From Bordetella genomosp. 10 (GTDB taxonomy: Bacteria; Pseudomonadota; Gammaproteobacteria; Burkholderiales; Burkholderiaceae_B), in contig NZ_NEVM01000005.1 of NCBI RefSeq assembly GCF_002261225.1, positions 1,550,001 through 1,614,000 of the forward strand: DNA of 64,000 nt, written 5' to 3'. Positions 8,596 through 16,987 of the stretch are shown in pieces. The first letter of the stretch is position 1. Each line of letters begins with the position of its first letter. Made by a program: the position numbers and the translations under genes. The notes below the pieces were generated by a model that was not told the DNA's origin, ran no database searches, and saw only the letters and a program-made list of their open reading frames with translations.

Positions 8596-9628
8596 CAATT
8601 CCCCCTAACTGTGCAATACGGCATAACTGTGCATCTGAAATAGGCAATAGTGACCAGCGGGCGGCTCGGTCGATCCCAACCTCATCCGCTAGCTTCTGCC
8701 GCGTCACTCGGCGGTGAAGGGCAATATTATAGGTAAATCGCAGCACATGGGGATACTTTCTTTTCTCCCAAAACCCAATCAGTTCGGCATCAGTGAAGAC
8801 ACTGTAGGGAGCGCAATATCGCAAAAAACTGTCCAAATCAATAAATGAATTTATATGCCGATATTCTTCGATGACACAGAGCGACGTGGCCACAGAACGA
8901 TACTCGGCCGGACCTTTATTGTCCGAAGTGCGATAGATAACAATTGGATCACCAACACGCAGATTAGACATTCCAGGTATGGCGCCCAGATATACCTTGT
9001 GAATACTATTCGTGTGCGATACATCCTGGACGATACTTAAATTCTCGTTATTAAGTATAGAGTCCGGCAGAAGACGCGTATGCCACTCAGGGTACAACGC
9101 AAGAAGATACGGCTGCGCCCCATTGACGTTAACTAGCGGGTAGCTAGGCATCGGCCCGTCATATCCGTTTCTTATCTCCCGCAGGTATAAACCCTCGATC
9201 CCGTTGGGCGTTATTTTGTTCGCCACTTGCCGAAACCCGTACGTTTGGAATAGCTGAATGAGCGGGCCATGATGCTCAAAAATTGTCACGTAGAGCTGAG
9301 TCGCCCCTTGCTCCACCGCGTGGTCGAATATCTTCTTCATAAATCTCTCGCCCAGTCGGGTGCCATGGGCATTGATCTTGAATGTTCCTATCTTGATTCG
9401 CCGAGCTGGAGCCAGTGGGGGCACAACATCCAGCACCGCGTCGTCCTCCCGTTTCAGGTAGAGGAACCCGTCCAGCGCACCCTCGTCAGAATAGAAAACG
9501 TAGGCGCGTTCGCCGCCCCCAGCTTTGCGCTGATACCAATCAGAGAATTCGACGTAATCCCTCTTTAAGGAATCAAAGAAAGGATCCGCCAGGTTTGTTT
9601 CCCCGAACGTTTTGTATTCCATCCCCAT
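8573..9628 (-). CDS. GNAT acetyltransferase fused to a PUA/EVE-like domain
   Basis: The product is about 351 aa. Residues 1-165 look like a GNAT acetyltransferase (LGERFMKKIFDHAVEQGATQ, then FEHHGPLIQLFQTYGFRQV, the typical C-terminal GNAT strand-helix). Residues 195-320 resemble an EVE/PUA-like module (KVYLGAIPGMSNLRVGDPIV, then YRSVATSLCVIEEYRHI). The last part, TRQKLADEVGIDRAARWSLL, could be a small helical DNA/RNA-binding tail. I chose the ATG at 9628 because GGGGG lies 4-5 nt before it; ATG 9643 is an alternative. The gene overlaps the downstream ASCH gene. A two-gene GNAT/PUA plus ASCH unit suggests modification of tRNA, nucleotides or a translation factor. The function is inferred only. 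Confidence 0.7.
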   Translation of the reverse strand: MGMEYKTFGETNLADPFFDSLKRDYVEFSDWYQRKAGGGERAYVFYSDEGALDGFLYLKREDDAVLDVVPPLAPARRIKIGTFKINAHGTRLGERFMKKIFDHAVEQGATQLYVTIFEHHGPLIQLFQTYGFRQVANKITPNGIEGLYLREIRNGYDGPMPSYPLVNVNGAQPYLLALYPEWHTRLLPDSILNNENLSIVQDVSHTNSIHKVYLGAIPGMSNLRVGDPIVIYRTSDNKGPAEYRSVATSLCVIEEYRHINSFIDLDSFLRYCAPYSVFTDAELIGFWEKRKYPHVLRFTYNIALHRRVTRQKLADEVGIDRAARWSLLPISDAQLCRIAQLGGIDESLIVH

Positions 9629-9845
9629 ATAGCCCCCAGCCATTCGTCAGAAAATCCACGCGGACAAATTTGGAATAATGTGGTGTTACGCATTGTTAGC
9701 GTAACCGAACTTAACCCGGCAAACAACAGTGTCGTTACGTCCGCGATTTTCGAGGCCCCGTGTTTCGCAGCCGACCTGGCAGCTTAATGTGCTCGCCACC
9801 GCTCGCCAGTATTGCCTTGGGTGAATTCGAGGCAGCAGGCTGGAT

Positions 9846-9895
9846 TGATTGCCTGGACGGTGAGGGTCAGGATTATCTCTAAGATTCTTAAAGAG
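9846..9895 (+). repeat. Island direct repeat, copy A
   Basis: This copy begins TGATTGCCTGGACGGTGAGG and continues with a CAGG-ATTATCT segment and a TCTTAAAGAG tail. Copy C at 18412 shares both the first part and the CAGG/TTATCT/TAAGAG tail, an imperfect repeat of roughly 45-50 bp. Copy B at 10019 shares only the first 20-25 bp. It lies about 250 bp before the large phage-type gene. Confidence 0.7.
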
Positions 9896-10018
9896 TGGTT
9901 CGCACGAGCCACAGCATTGAGCAGGCCGCCCGTCTGCTGAATTAAATCCGCAGAGGATGACGAGGGTAGCGCTGCGAGGGGCGGATGATTTGACGGAGGG
10001 TGAGGCGATGCCCGGCAA

Positions 10019-10043
10019 TGATTGCCTGGAGGGTGAGGACCCC
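10019..10043 (+). repeat. Island direct repeat, copy B
   Basis: It reads TGATTGCCTGGAGGGTGAGG then ACCCC. The first 11 bases match copies A and C exactly; the next ten differ from A at one position. It sits 54 bp before the start codon of the 1431-aa gene, so it may belong to that gene's promoter or operator. Confidence 0.65.
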
Positions 10044-10096
10044 AGGCCGCTGCGGCGGCATCCCCCTACACCCACCTTCCAGGAAAGTGTCCACAT

Positions 10097-13000
10097 ATGG
10101 AAAGCTTCCCCTCCGGCGACACGCCACAGCCCAGTCACCCCGAAAGTGACACCATCCCCGTCATTACCGATTCGATTCCCGGCCAAGATATGCCGGCTGC
10201 TGCTCCCCTGGCGCCTGGAGTCATCCAGAAGGACCTGGAGTTCGCACACCTGAATCGCTCCGACGCGTCGGACGTGCTCGCTGCCTCATGGCGTCAGAAC
10301 ACTCTTGTAGGCCAGGCGTGGAACCAGCTGCAACACGCTGACCGCGATGCCCAGGCCGACCCCTCATTCAATCCCTACGCGTACCTCAAAGAGCACGAGA
10401 AGAACTACCCGGACATCATGCCGCTGGTAGCTAACGGCTCGGGCCTGTTCGATCACGTCTCGTCCAAGGAAGCATTCGACTCCTACGTGGCCGCTCAGCG
10501 ACAGAACATGCGGGACCGCGAGACCATTGCCAATGGCGATGGCTGGGGCACCGGACTGTCCCTGGTCGGCTCGATGCTCGACCTGACCTCCCTGGTTTCC
10601 GTGGGTGGCCTGGCGACCTCCGGCGCCCGCGCAAGCTCGCTCCTGGGCCGCGCCGCCCTTGGATCCGGGATGTTCGGCATCGACGCCGGGATCCAGGAAG
10701 CCGGCCTGCGCACCATGGACGACACGCGGTCCGCTGAAGAGTCATTCATGAACATCGGGACCGCGATGGCGTTTGGTGCTGCTCTGGGTCCGATCTTCTC
10801 ACACGCTCGTCCAAACAACCCGCTCAACCCCGGCCACCCCGACAATCCCCTGCACCCCGACAACTTCGACAAGGTGCAAGTGCAGGAGCACTATGTCGGC
10901 CAGGTGCCCGAGGAAGGCGACTCCATCGGTGCCATGCGAGCTACGCGCGGCAACGAAGGCAATGAGATTGCCGTGGGCCAGGGCAAAGTGGCGAAGGCCG
11001 TCGACTGGCTCCTGGCATCACGATTTACCCCGCTGGGGCGCCTGACGAACTACAAGTCGGCCGCCGCACGCGAAGGGCTGCTGTCCATGTATGACATGGG
11101 CGGGGTCCTGACCAAGGCAATGGCTGAAGGCACGGCTCGACCCGTGGAAGCCGAGACGATTAAGACCATCTTTGACCAGCGGGCTTCTGCCGTGAGGGAC
11201 GAGGTTGCGTCTATCTATCGTCAGGCGAACATGGATCTCGGACAGTCGGCTCGGGGCACAGACATTCGCGGCATCGTGAACACGATGACGTTGGGAGGCA
11301 AAGATGTAAATGTCGTCCCCCAGAATGTCTTCAACGAGGCGATCACACTGATCCAGCACGGCAGCAATGCCGGAGCCAAGAGTGCCGACATCAGCGCGGA
11401 CGTCATGAAGCACCTGACGGACGCAGGACTTACGCCGGAGGCGGCGAAAGCCGTCCACCAGCGCGTGTATCAGGCCGAGGCGGTCTACCACAAAGCCTAT
11501 GAGGACGTGTGGGACGAGGCTGTCCGTATTGGCCTGGCTGACCCCAAGCTCACGGGCGAGGGTCGCTACGGTATGCCCCAACTCTGGGACCGCGAAGCCA
11601 TCGACCGGAACGCTGAGCAGTACCGGGCGTTCATGCAGCAGCACTTGGGCACCAAGCCTCTGGATGACTGGCTGCGGGACGAAGGCTGGATCCGCGCCCC
11701 CAACAAGCCCGCTCAGCCCTCTGCGGCCGGCGTGGCCCCCGTCGAGTCGAAGTACGCCTCCTGGGACGACATCGTGAAGTCAGGTGATAGCACCTTGATG
11801 AACGACATCCTGCGCTCCTGGCGCGGCGAGGAACAGGCATTCCACAATGACATGCTCGACGCCCAGCTGGCCCAGGCCGAACAGCGGCAGCTCCGGGCTC
11901 AAGAGGATGCCTCCGACGTCCTGAAGCAACTCGGGAAGGCGGAGACCGAACACCGGAACTCCAAGCTCTCCGAGATGAAGGAAGCCGGCCGGCACGCTGA
12001 GCGCTACATGGCCGCCCAGTCTGTGGCGTCCGCCCAGCTCCGCGCCGAGAAGGCCGCTGAGAAGCTGCAGGCCGCCGTGGAGCGCACGCGTCACCTCGAC
12101 CCCGAGGACCTGGCGCAGGACCTGGCCGACGAACTCAAGGCGAATGGCCTGGCGATTGATCGTGCAGGTCCCCGGATCCCCGAAGCTAAGGCCGACGTGT
12201 CCGAGGCGGAGCAGCTGGTCGACTCGCTCAAAGGCCGTAAGGCCGAGAACGTCGAGGCCCGCCGCCCCCTTACCGAGGACACCAAGGAACGCCGCGCCCT
12301 GCGCCGTGAGTCCAAGGAGATCAATCAGCAGCTTCGCGCCGCGCTGGACAAGCACAAAGCCGCCCAGGCTGAGCTTGCTGTCGCAAACGCAGAGCTGGAC
12401 CAGCTCGCCAAGTCCCAACGCGACAGCCGCCGCTGGCTGGACGCAATCGCCAAGGACATCGACACCATGAAGTCGAACGAAGCCGAGGCGCTGCTGGATC
12501 CTGGCCTCAAGGCTGCACACGCTGGTATGGCGGATCGCCTGGCAGTTCTGAAGCAAACGCTGGAGGATGCCACCGCTGCCCGTAAGGCTGCGTTCGCGCT
12601 CCGCCGGCAGCTGGGCCAGGACGCCCGCAAGGCGGCCAAGGAGTCTGACCGTGCCGCCTCTAACCTGCGCAAGACCGCGTTCCGCGCCCGCAAGTACACC
12701 GCCGACACCTCACCTCTGGTGAAGTACGTCGACCAGCTGGTGAACAATCTGCGTGGCAACGAGCGTGCGCCGCGAGGCCTGCTGCTGGACGAGGCGCCGA
12801 CCTCGGGACGCCTGAAGGAACGTCAGTTCCAATTCGACAGCGACGAGTATCGCCAGCTGCGCGAGTCGGGCTTCCTGAAGTCCAACGCTGATGACGCGTT
12901 CATGAGCTACCACCAGGATCTCGGGGGTCACATTGCTATGCACCGTGCCATGGATGGCCGGAAGATGGACGACGTGATCCGCGAGGTCATGGATGACTAT

Positions 13001-14392
13001 GACCGCATGATCGGCTCCGAGCAGAACCCGAAGAAGAAGGAGCAGCTGGTCGCAGAGAAGAAGAACGCCACTGAGGATCTACGAGCTGCGGGAGACCGCA
13101 TCCTGGGCCGCTATTACCCCAAGGATCGCAACGGCCTAGTCTGGACTGCTGACATGCTTAAGAAGCTCGGCATAGTACGGTACATGGGAGGTTTCATTTT
13201 CTCGTCGGTCGCTGATATTGCTCAGGCCGCCTTCGCGGCGCCGCGGTCCCCACTGAAGGTTCTCGCTTTCCGTGGGGCCCGGGATTATCAGTACATCCTT
13301 CGGAAGGCCGCCGCTGGCGACGCTGACATGAAGGAGCTGGCGCGGATCATGGGCTCCTTCGAGACCGGGCTGCACATGAATATGAGCGATAAGGCTCTGG
13401 GTCGTGGCGCGGTCCGAGACCACGTTGGCTTCGGAACGGGGATGACTCGTGAAATCTCCAGCGGCGCAGAGAAACTCTTCGACCTCACGGCCGACGCAGG
13501 CAACAAGCTATCGGGCCTGAAGGCCTGGAGCGACAACATCCGCCGCACGGCCGGCCTGGTGCAGCTGGCGAATGTCCGCGATTGGGTGGGACGCTACGGC
13601 GCCCTGGATCTCAGCAAGCGGGCTCAGCTCGCCTCACTGGGCATCGGGGAGGCCGAGGCCAAACGCCTGAACGCCTTGTTCACCAAGTACGGCTCCGAGC
13701 AGCGCCAGGGTCTCTTCAGCCCAGGGATGTCCAAGTGGCTCGGAGAGCCCGATGGCGAAGAGATGAAGTACGTCCTGGAGTCTGCCCTGGTAAAGGCGCA
13801 GAAGCGGGCGTCCTACACCTCCGGCTTCGGCAACCAGCCGCTGCTCATGGACAAGTGGTACGGCAAGCTGTTCCTTCAGTTCCAGTCGCAAGCGTTCCAG
13901 TTCACCAACAACTTCCTTCGAGCTGGTTTCCAGCACGGGGCAGTCACGGGGGACCACATGCGCTTTGCGAGTGCGCTGGGGACCTCGATGGCCGCTGGCG
14001 TTCTCATGAATGTCATAGCTACCTTCCGCAAAGGCGAGGACATCAATAAGCAGCTAAGCAACCCGCCCGAGTTCGCCTACAACGTCATCCAGCGCTCCGG
14101 CATCCTGGGCTGGGCCGGCTCCTACGTGGACGCCGGAGTGAAGCTCACGGACCCCGTGCTGAAGCAGCAGTTCGGCTTCACGCTGGGTGGGGGCGCCTCC
14201 AAGTTCTCTCAGAACTCCTGGCTGGCAAACCTCATGGGGCCCTGGTGGGGTTCCATGGAATCACTTCAGCAGATCGGCGCCAACGCAGTAAACGGCGACC
14301 TCAACAAGGCCGGCGAGAAGGCTCTGCGGCTTCTGCCGCTGAACCAGCAGTTCTCCATCCTCGGCCGCATCGTATCAACCCTTCCGCACTAA
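10097..14392 (+). CDS. Large phage ejection / polyvalent-type protein (1431 aa)
   Basis: This is the largest gene of the element. Visible features: a Pro/Ala-rich start; a Gly/Ala/Leu hydrophobic segment at about 149-200 (GTGLSLVGSMLDLTSLVSVG); a charged coiled-coil block at about 600-880 (many K/E/A heptads); and a C-terminal part with GKLFLQFQSQAFQFTNNFLR near residue 1256 followed by a hydrophobic helix. This order resembles internal virion (ejection) proteins of podoviruses and the large polyvalent proteins that phages inject with their DNA. I see no transglycosylase motif. AGGAAA lies about 10 nt before the ATG. A strong terminator follows. It is the only virion-type gene in the element, which is unusual. 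The assignment rests on architecture, not on a search. Confidence 0.65.
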   Translation: MESFPSGDTPQPSHPESDTIPVITDSIPGQDMPAAAPLAPGVIQKDLEFAHLNRSDASDVLAASWRQNTLVGQAWNQLQHADRDAQADPSFNPYAYLKEHEKNYPDIMPLVANGSGLFDHVSSKEAFDSYVAAQRQNMRDRETIANGDGWGTGLSLVGSMLDLTSLVSVGGLATSGARASSLLGRAALGSGMFGIDAGIQEAGLRTMDDTRSAEESFMNIGTAMAFGAALGPIFSHARPNNPLNPGHPDNPLHPDNFDKVQVQEHYVGQVPEEGDSIGAMRATRGNEGNEIAVGQGKVAKAVDWLLASRFTPLGRLTNYKSAAAREGLLSMYDMGGVLTKAMAEGTARPVEAETIKTIFDQRASAVRDEVASIYRQANMDLGQSARGTDIRGIVNTMTLGGKDVNVVPQNVFNEAITLIQHGSNAGAKSADISADVMKHLTDAGLTPEAAKAVHQRVYQAEAVYHKAYEDVWDEAVRIGLADPKLTGEGRYGMPQLWDREAIDRNAEQYRAFMQQHLGTKPLDDWLRDEGWIRAPNKPAQPSAAGVAPVESKYASWDDIVKSGDSTLMNDILRSWRGEEQAFHNDMLDAQLAQAEQRQLRAQEDASDVLKQLGKAETEHRNSKLSEMKEAGRHAERYMAAQSVASAQLRAEKAAEKLQAAVERTRHLDPEDLAQDLADELKANGLAIDRAGPRIPEAKADVSEAEQLVDSLKGRKAENVEARRPLTEDTKERRALRRESKEINQQLRAALDKHKAAQAELAVANAELDQLAKSQRDSRRWLDAIAKDIDTMKSNEAEALLDPGLKAAHAGMADRLAVLKQTLEDATAARKAAFALRRQLGQDARKAAKESDRAASNLRKTAFRARKYTADTSPLVKYVDQLVNNLRGNERAPRGLLLDEAPTSGRLKERQFQFDSDEYRQLRESGFLKSNADDAFMSYHQDLGGHIAMHRAMDGRKMDDVIREVMDDYDRMIGSEQNPKKKEQLVAEKKNATEDLRAAGDRILGRYYPKDRNGLVWTADMLKKLGIVRYMGGFIFSSVADIAQAAFAAPRSPLKVLAFRGARDYQYILRKAAAGDADMKELARIMGSFETGLHMNMSDKALGRGAVRDHVGFGTGMTREISSGAEKLFDLTADAGNKLSGLKAWSDNIRRTAGLVQLANVRDWVGRYGALDLSKRAQLASLGIGEAEAKRLNALFTKYGSEQRQGLFSPGMSKWLGEPDGEEMKYVLESALVKAQKRASYTSGFGNQPLLMDKWYGKLFLQFQSQAFQFTNNFLRAGFQHGAVTGDHMRFASALGTSMAAGVLMNVIATFRKGEDINKQLSNPPEFAYNVIQRSGILGWAGSYVDAGVKLTDPVLKQQFGFTLGGGASKFSQNSWLANLMGPWWGSMESLQQIGANAVNGDLNKAGEKALRLLPLNQQFSILGRIVSTLPH

Positions 14393-14455
14393 TCCGCTTC
14401 GCATTTCACGCTTCAAATCGTGCTGCATAGCGTGTCCTTCCGTGTGTGTGGTTTT

Positions 14456-14489
14456 CGCCCCCGGTCGCAAGGCTGGGGGCGTTTGTTTT
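14456..14489 (+). terminator. Intrinsic terminator after the 1431-aa gene
   Basis: Stem CGCCCCC/GGGGGCG (7 bp, all G-C) with a 12-nt loop is followed by TTTGTTTT. It lies 64 bp after the stop codon, on the coding strand. Confidence 0.85.
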
Positions 14490-14586
14490 GCCGCCACGTG
14501 GAGGCCAATAGCATGCGCATAAACGCGGCGCATACGTCCGCATCCCGCCCATTCGCAAGGGCACACTAACCACGAAGCTATTCACC

Positions 14587-15222
14587 ATGCACATGTTCAA
14601 AATTGGATCCCAGTTAACCTGGAAAACTACAACAGAAATTCCCTGCGCAGACGCCACCCCTCAAGGCATTCGCGCTGGCATTGAGCGATATGCAAACGAG
14701 ACCAACTCAATTTCCTATATGGTCTTCGATCATATGAACCTAACGCAACTGCATCTACCGGATGGTTGCAATGCTGAGGGTGCCACCTTTCGCAACTGCA
14801 ACCTGGTCGGATTGGTAGCCAAAGGATGTACGTTCGACTATGCAGACTTATCCGGCGCTGACATATCCGGCGCGATAGTCGAAAACTCATCGTTCGGTTG
14901 CGCCAAAGCTGCCGGCTTGTTGGCGAGGGGACTTCGGGGAAAAGGCTCATTCTGGACTGGCTCGCGCATTCGGCAGGCCCGCTTTGATGATGCCGATCTG
15001 CGACTAACGCACTTTTCACATGCCCGCGCGGAAGGCGCTTCTTTTAAGAATGCCCAACTGTTACTCGCTCATCTATCGACCATGGCCGCTGACCTTTCAG
15101 CATTGCTCGAATGTTGCGAACCAGCGGAGGTTATTCAAGCCGCGCTTTTTTACGGCGAACCTCCCGCCGCGATCCTAGAACAACACGGACTCACCGAAGC
15201 GGCAAAGGAGGCCCGCGCATAA
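14587..15222 (+). CDS. Pentapeptide-repeat protein
   Basis: The product is 211 aa. From about residue 50 to 155 it shows the A(D/N)LXX periodicity of pentapeptide repeats (NLTQLHL, GATFRNCNLVGL, CTFDYADLSGADISGA, ARFDDADLRLTHF), which fold as a right-handed quadrilateral beta-helix. Some members mimic DNA and protect gyrase; many have no known role. Here the repeats are irregular and the flanking parts are not recognised. It is the first gene of a three-gene unit: its TAA overlaps the next ATG (TAATG). No strong SD precedes the first ATG. A second pentapeptide protein lies at the right end of the element. Confidence 0.75.
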   Translation: MHMFKIGSQLTWKTTTEIPCADATPQGIRAGIERYANETNSISYMVFDHMNLTQLHLPDGCNAEGATFRNCNLVGLVAKGCTFDYADLSGADISGAIVENSSFGCAKAAGLLARGLRGKGSFWTGSRIRQARFDDADLRLTHFSHARAEGASFKNAQLLLAHLSTMAADLSALLECCEPAEVIQAALFYGEPPAAILEQHGLTEAAKEARA

Positions 15223-15722
15223 TGGTCACAAAGGCAAAATCGGGCGCGAGTAACTCGGACAACGCGCCGCCCGTAAAGACCCGCAAGTTGACCGAAGAAC
15301 AGCGCCAAGCTGAAGTAACCCTCGCTTTCGTACGAAGGCTCGATGCCATTATCGACGACCGCCAAAGTTTGGAGGCGGACCGGGCAGCGGCATTGGCGTC
15401 GCTTGCTGACGATATGGCCCCACACGCCTATGGGACCCGCGCAGACACCTTGCGCTGGGCCGCCGTTCGTTTGTGCAGTGACCACCGTGGCGCGTATCAA
15501 GCCGCGCTGCGTGCGCTAGACGTTGTCTCAACTGAGTTGGAGCGAAGCGCTAGTGGAATTCTGTCCCGCAACGACATGACGGCGGATCATCCTGATGCCA
15601 TCCAACCGTATACGGCACCACCCCGAGACAACCCCTTCCGCACCTTTGAACGGGACTACAACCCGCGAGGCCGCAATGATGGTCGGCCGAGCTTCGGTCA
15701 CCCTATAGAGAGCATTCGATGA
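15222..15722 (+). CDS. Hypothetical protein, second gene of the pentapeptide operon
   Basis: The product is 166 aa, starting MVTKAKSGASNSDNAPP. I do not recognise a family. The middle is predicted helical and charged (LTEEQRQAEVTLAFVRRLDA, then ALRALDVVSTELERSASG). The C-terminal 40 residues are Pro/Arg/Asp-rich and probably unstructured. The start at 15222 is supported by AAAGGAGG 12 nt upstream and by the TAATG overlap with the preceding stop; a longer ORF that opens at 15111 would overlap the pentapeptide gene. Its stop overlaps the next start as ATGA. Confidence 0.65.
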   Translation: MVTKAKSGASNSDNAPPVKTRKLTEEQRQAEVTLAFVRRLDAIIDDRQSLEADRAAALASLADDMAPHAYGTRADTLRWAAVRLCSDHRGAYQAALRALDVVSTELERSASGILSRNDMTADHPDAIQPYTAPPRDNPFRTFERDYNPRGRNDGRPSFGHPIESIR

Positions 15723-15910
15723 AAGATTCTGTATTTCTCAAGCAACCCGACGGCACCTATGCCGAGTGCAACGGCTGGACCGGCGAGCCGATTCCAGGTG
15801 GCATGCGCAATCGGGGTTATAGGCCGCTTACTCCGGACCAGGCCAAGCAAGCATGGGACACATCCCCTGATCCCTTCGGGCCTATCACGTACTACCCGGG
15901 CTCACTCTGA
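15719..15910 (+). CDS. Small hypothetical protein, third gene of the pentapeptide operon
   Basis: The product is 63 aa (MKDSVFLKQPDGTYAECNGW...). It starts within the stop of the previous gene (ATGA), so translation is probably coupled. It has two short Gly/Pro turns and several aromatic residues, with no transmembrane segment or known motif. Overlapping start/stop codons on both sides of its neighbour argue that it is real. Function unknown. Confidence 0.6.
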   Translation: MKDSVFLKQPDGTYAECNGWTGEPIPGGMRNRGYRPLTPDQAKQAWDTSPDPFGPITYYPGSL

Positions 15911-15953
15911 CAACGCCCCAATATCGCCCCGCTCATCACTAAGCCGCACGCCT

Positions 15954-16160
15954 ATGTATCCTCAACTAGTTAAAGACGCAATTGCGTTGTCCGCCCTGGG
16001 CAACAGAAAGGTTAACGCCATCATCGCGCGTAGCCTCGTGCTATCTGCCGCGCTCACCGCCAAGTCCACATACGATTCAGAAATGAGTCGCGGTGCGATA
16101 GATCGCCCCATCATGTGCTCTGGTGGGCAAGTCATTGGGTATGAATCGACATCCCTGTAG
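15954..16160 (+). CDS. Small hypothetical protein before a terminator
   Basis: The product is 68 aa (MYPQLVKDAIALSALGNRKV...), with an Ala/Leu/Ser-rich helix in the middle (IIARSLVLSAALTAKS). The SD is weak. It ends 28 bp before a good terminator, which makes it a plausible last gene of the pentapeptide transcript. No family recognised. Confidence 0.4.
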   Translation: MYPQLVKDAIALSALGNRKVNAIIARSLVLSAALTAKSTYDSEMSRGAIDRPIMCSGGQVIGYESTSL

Positions 16161-16188
16161 TCACGCCCACACACTGAAGAAAACAAGG

Positions 16189-16211
16189 AGCCCGCCCATG
16201 CGGGCTTTTTC
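16189..16211 (+). terminator. Intrinsic terminator closing the pentapeptide operon
   Basis: Stem AGCCCGC/GCGGGCT (7 bp) with loop CCAT is followed by TTTT and CACGC. It stands 28 bp after the 68-aa ORF and before the zinc-ribbon gene. Confidence 0.8.
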
Positions 16212-16232
16212 ACGCACCTCATTACACCCCTT

Positions 16233-16424
16233 ATGCAGACTGACAACACAAAGCATTGCCACGCTTGCCTATTGCGTAGGCCCATTTTCCAATTTGGCCG
16301 CGACAACAGTCGCAAAGACAGACTCAACGTCCGTTGCCGGTCCTGCGATAACCGCCTGCGTTCCGAGCGCAAACGCACTGCGCGTACTCGGGCGACTGCC
16401 GTCCCCACCGCATTGGGGGCCTAG
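16233..16424 (+). CDS. Small zinc-ribbon / treble-clef protein
   Basis: The product is 63 aa. Two CxxC knuckles, KHCHACL and VRCRSCDN, are spaced by a segment with an aromatic FQFGRDNSRKDRL. This is the layout of the small zinc modules found in phage HNH/endonuclease VII-like proteins (CxxC...F...RKDGL...CxxC). A basic Arg/Lys tail follows. There is no catalytic His-Asn motif, so it is more likely a nucleic-acid-binding accessory than a nuclease. SD weak. Confidence 0.55.
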   Translation: MQTDNTKHCHACLLRRPIFQFGRDNSRKDRLNVRCRSCDNRLRSERKRTARTRATAVPTALGA

Positions 16425-16429
16425 ATATC

Positions 16430-16963
16430 ATGTCCAGCCAGAAGCCGGCACAGGCACCTCTAAATACCTCTGCGTTTTCACGGATATTTCGCAGTCCCAC
16501 GCGCGATCCGCTCCAGGTTCAGCGTAGCAAACGATTCGGGGTAGTACGGGTCCCCCTCGTGCCTCACGACTTGAAGTTAGTCCTCAACCACCCCCATGTT
16601 TATCTACGCTTGGCAGACTACCGCCGCCTGACCTATCAACACGGGGCAATGAGTAGTCGGTGGTGGCAAGAGGACAACGGGGATATCCGCGCCCTCGACT
16701 GGGATGACCCTGCCTATACCCTCAGCATCCCCGCGTTAGTAGTAGCCGCCCGAGATGGAGACAGGATTGAAGTGCCAACCAATGGAATCCTCATGCCTCA
16801 CGCAATACGGGTCCACCGACCGGGACGTGGAGTTATGAGCGGCTATACGTCGCTCCGGGAGTCCATTGGCGACCTTACTGACCAAGACGGCGAATATTGG
16901 CTTAAGAGGTTCAGGGCAAAAGGCACGCCGTGCCTGCCCCATGACTCCAGCGCCCGCGTATAA
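16430..16963 (+). CDS. Hypothetical protein (177 aa)
   Basis: I do not recognise a family. It begins MSSQKPAQAPLNTSAFSRIF and has a central region with many aromatics (HVYLRLADYRRLTYQHGAMS, then RWWQEDNGDIRALDWDD). It lies 5 bp after the zinc-ribbon gene and 24 bp before the BRO gene, all on the plus strand, so the three probably form one transcript. The spacing and coding-like composition support it as a gene. Confidence 0.5.
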   Translation: MSSQKPAQAPLNTSAFSRIFRSPTRDPLQVQRSKRFGVVRVPLVPHDLKLVLNHPHVYLRLADYRRLTYQHGAMSSRWWQEDNGDIRALDWDDPAYTLSIPALVVAARDGDRIEVPTNGILMPHAIRVHRPGRGVMSGYTSLRESIGDLTDQDGEYWLKRFRAKGTPCLPHDSSARV

Positions 16964-16987
16964 CAAAACAGTAAGAGCAAAAAAAAA

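Larger units (their letters stand above)
9644..10096. other. Gene-poor control region left of the ejection-type gene
   Basis: This 453-bp stretch has no credible gene; a 187-codon minus-strand ORF crossing it overlaps the next gene and looks like a shadow. It carries two copies of the element's direct repeat (9846 and 10019) and a shorter GGAGGGTGAGG copy at 9995-10005. It probably holds the divergent promoters of the GNAT/ASCH pair and the 1431-aa gene. Confidence 0.55.

Noticed and set aside
9686..10249. 187-codon minus-strand ORF left of the 1431-aa gene
   Set aside because: Overlaps the repeats and the start of the large gene; no family features or SD.
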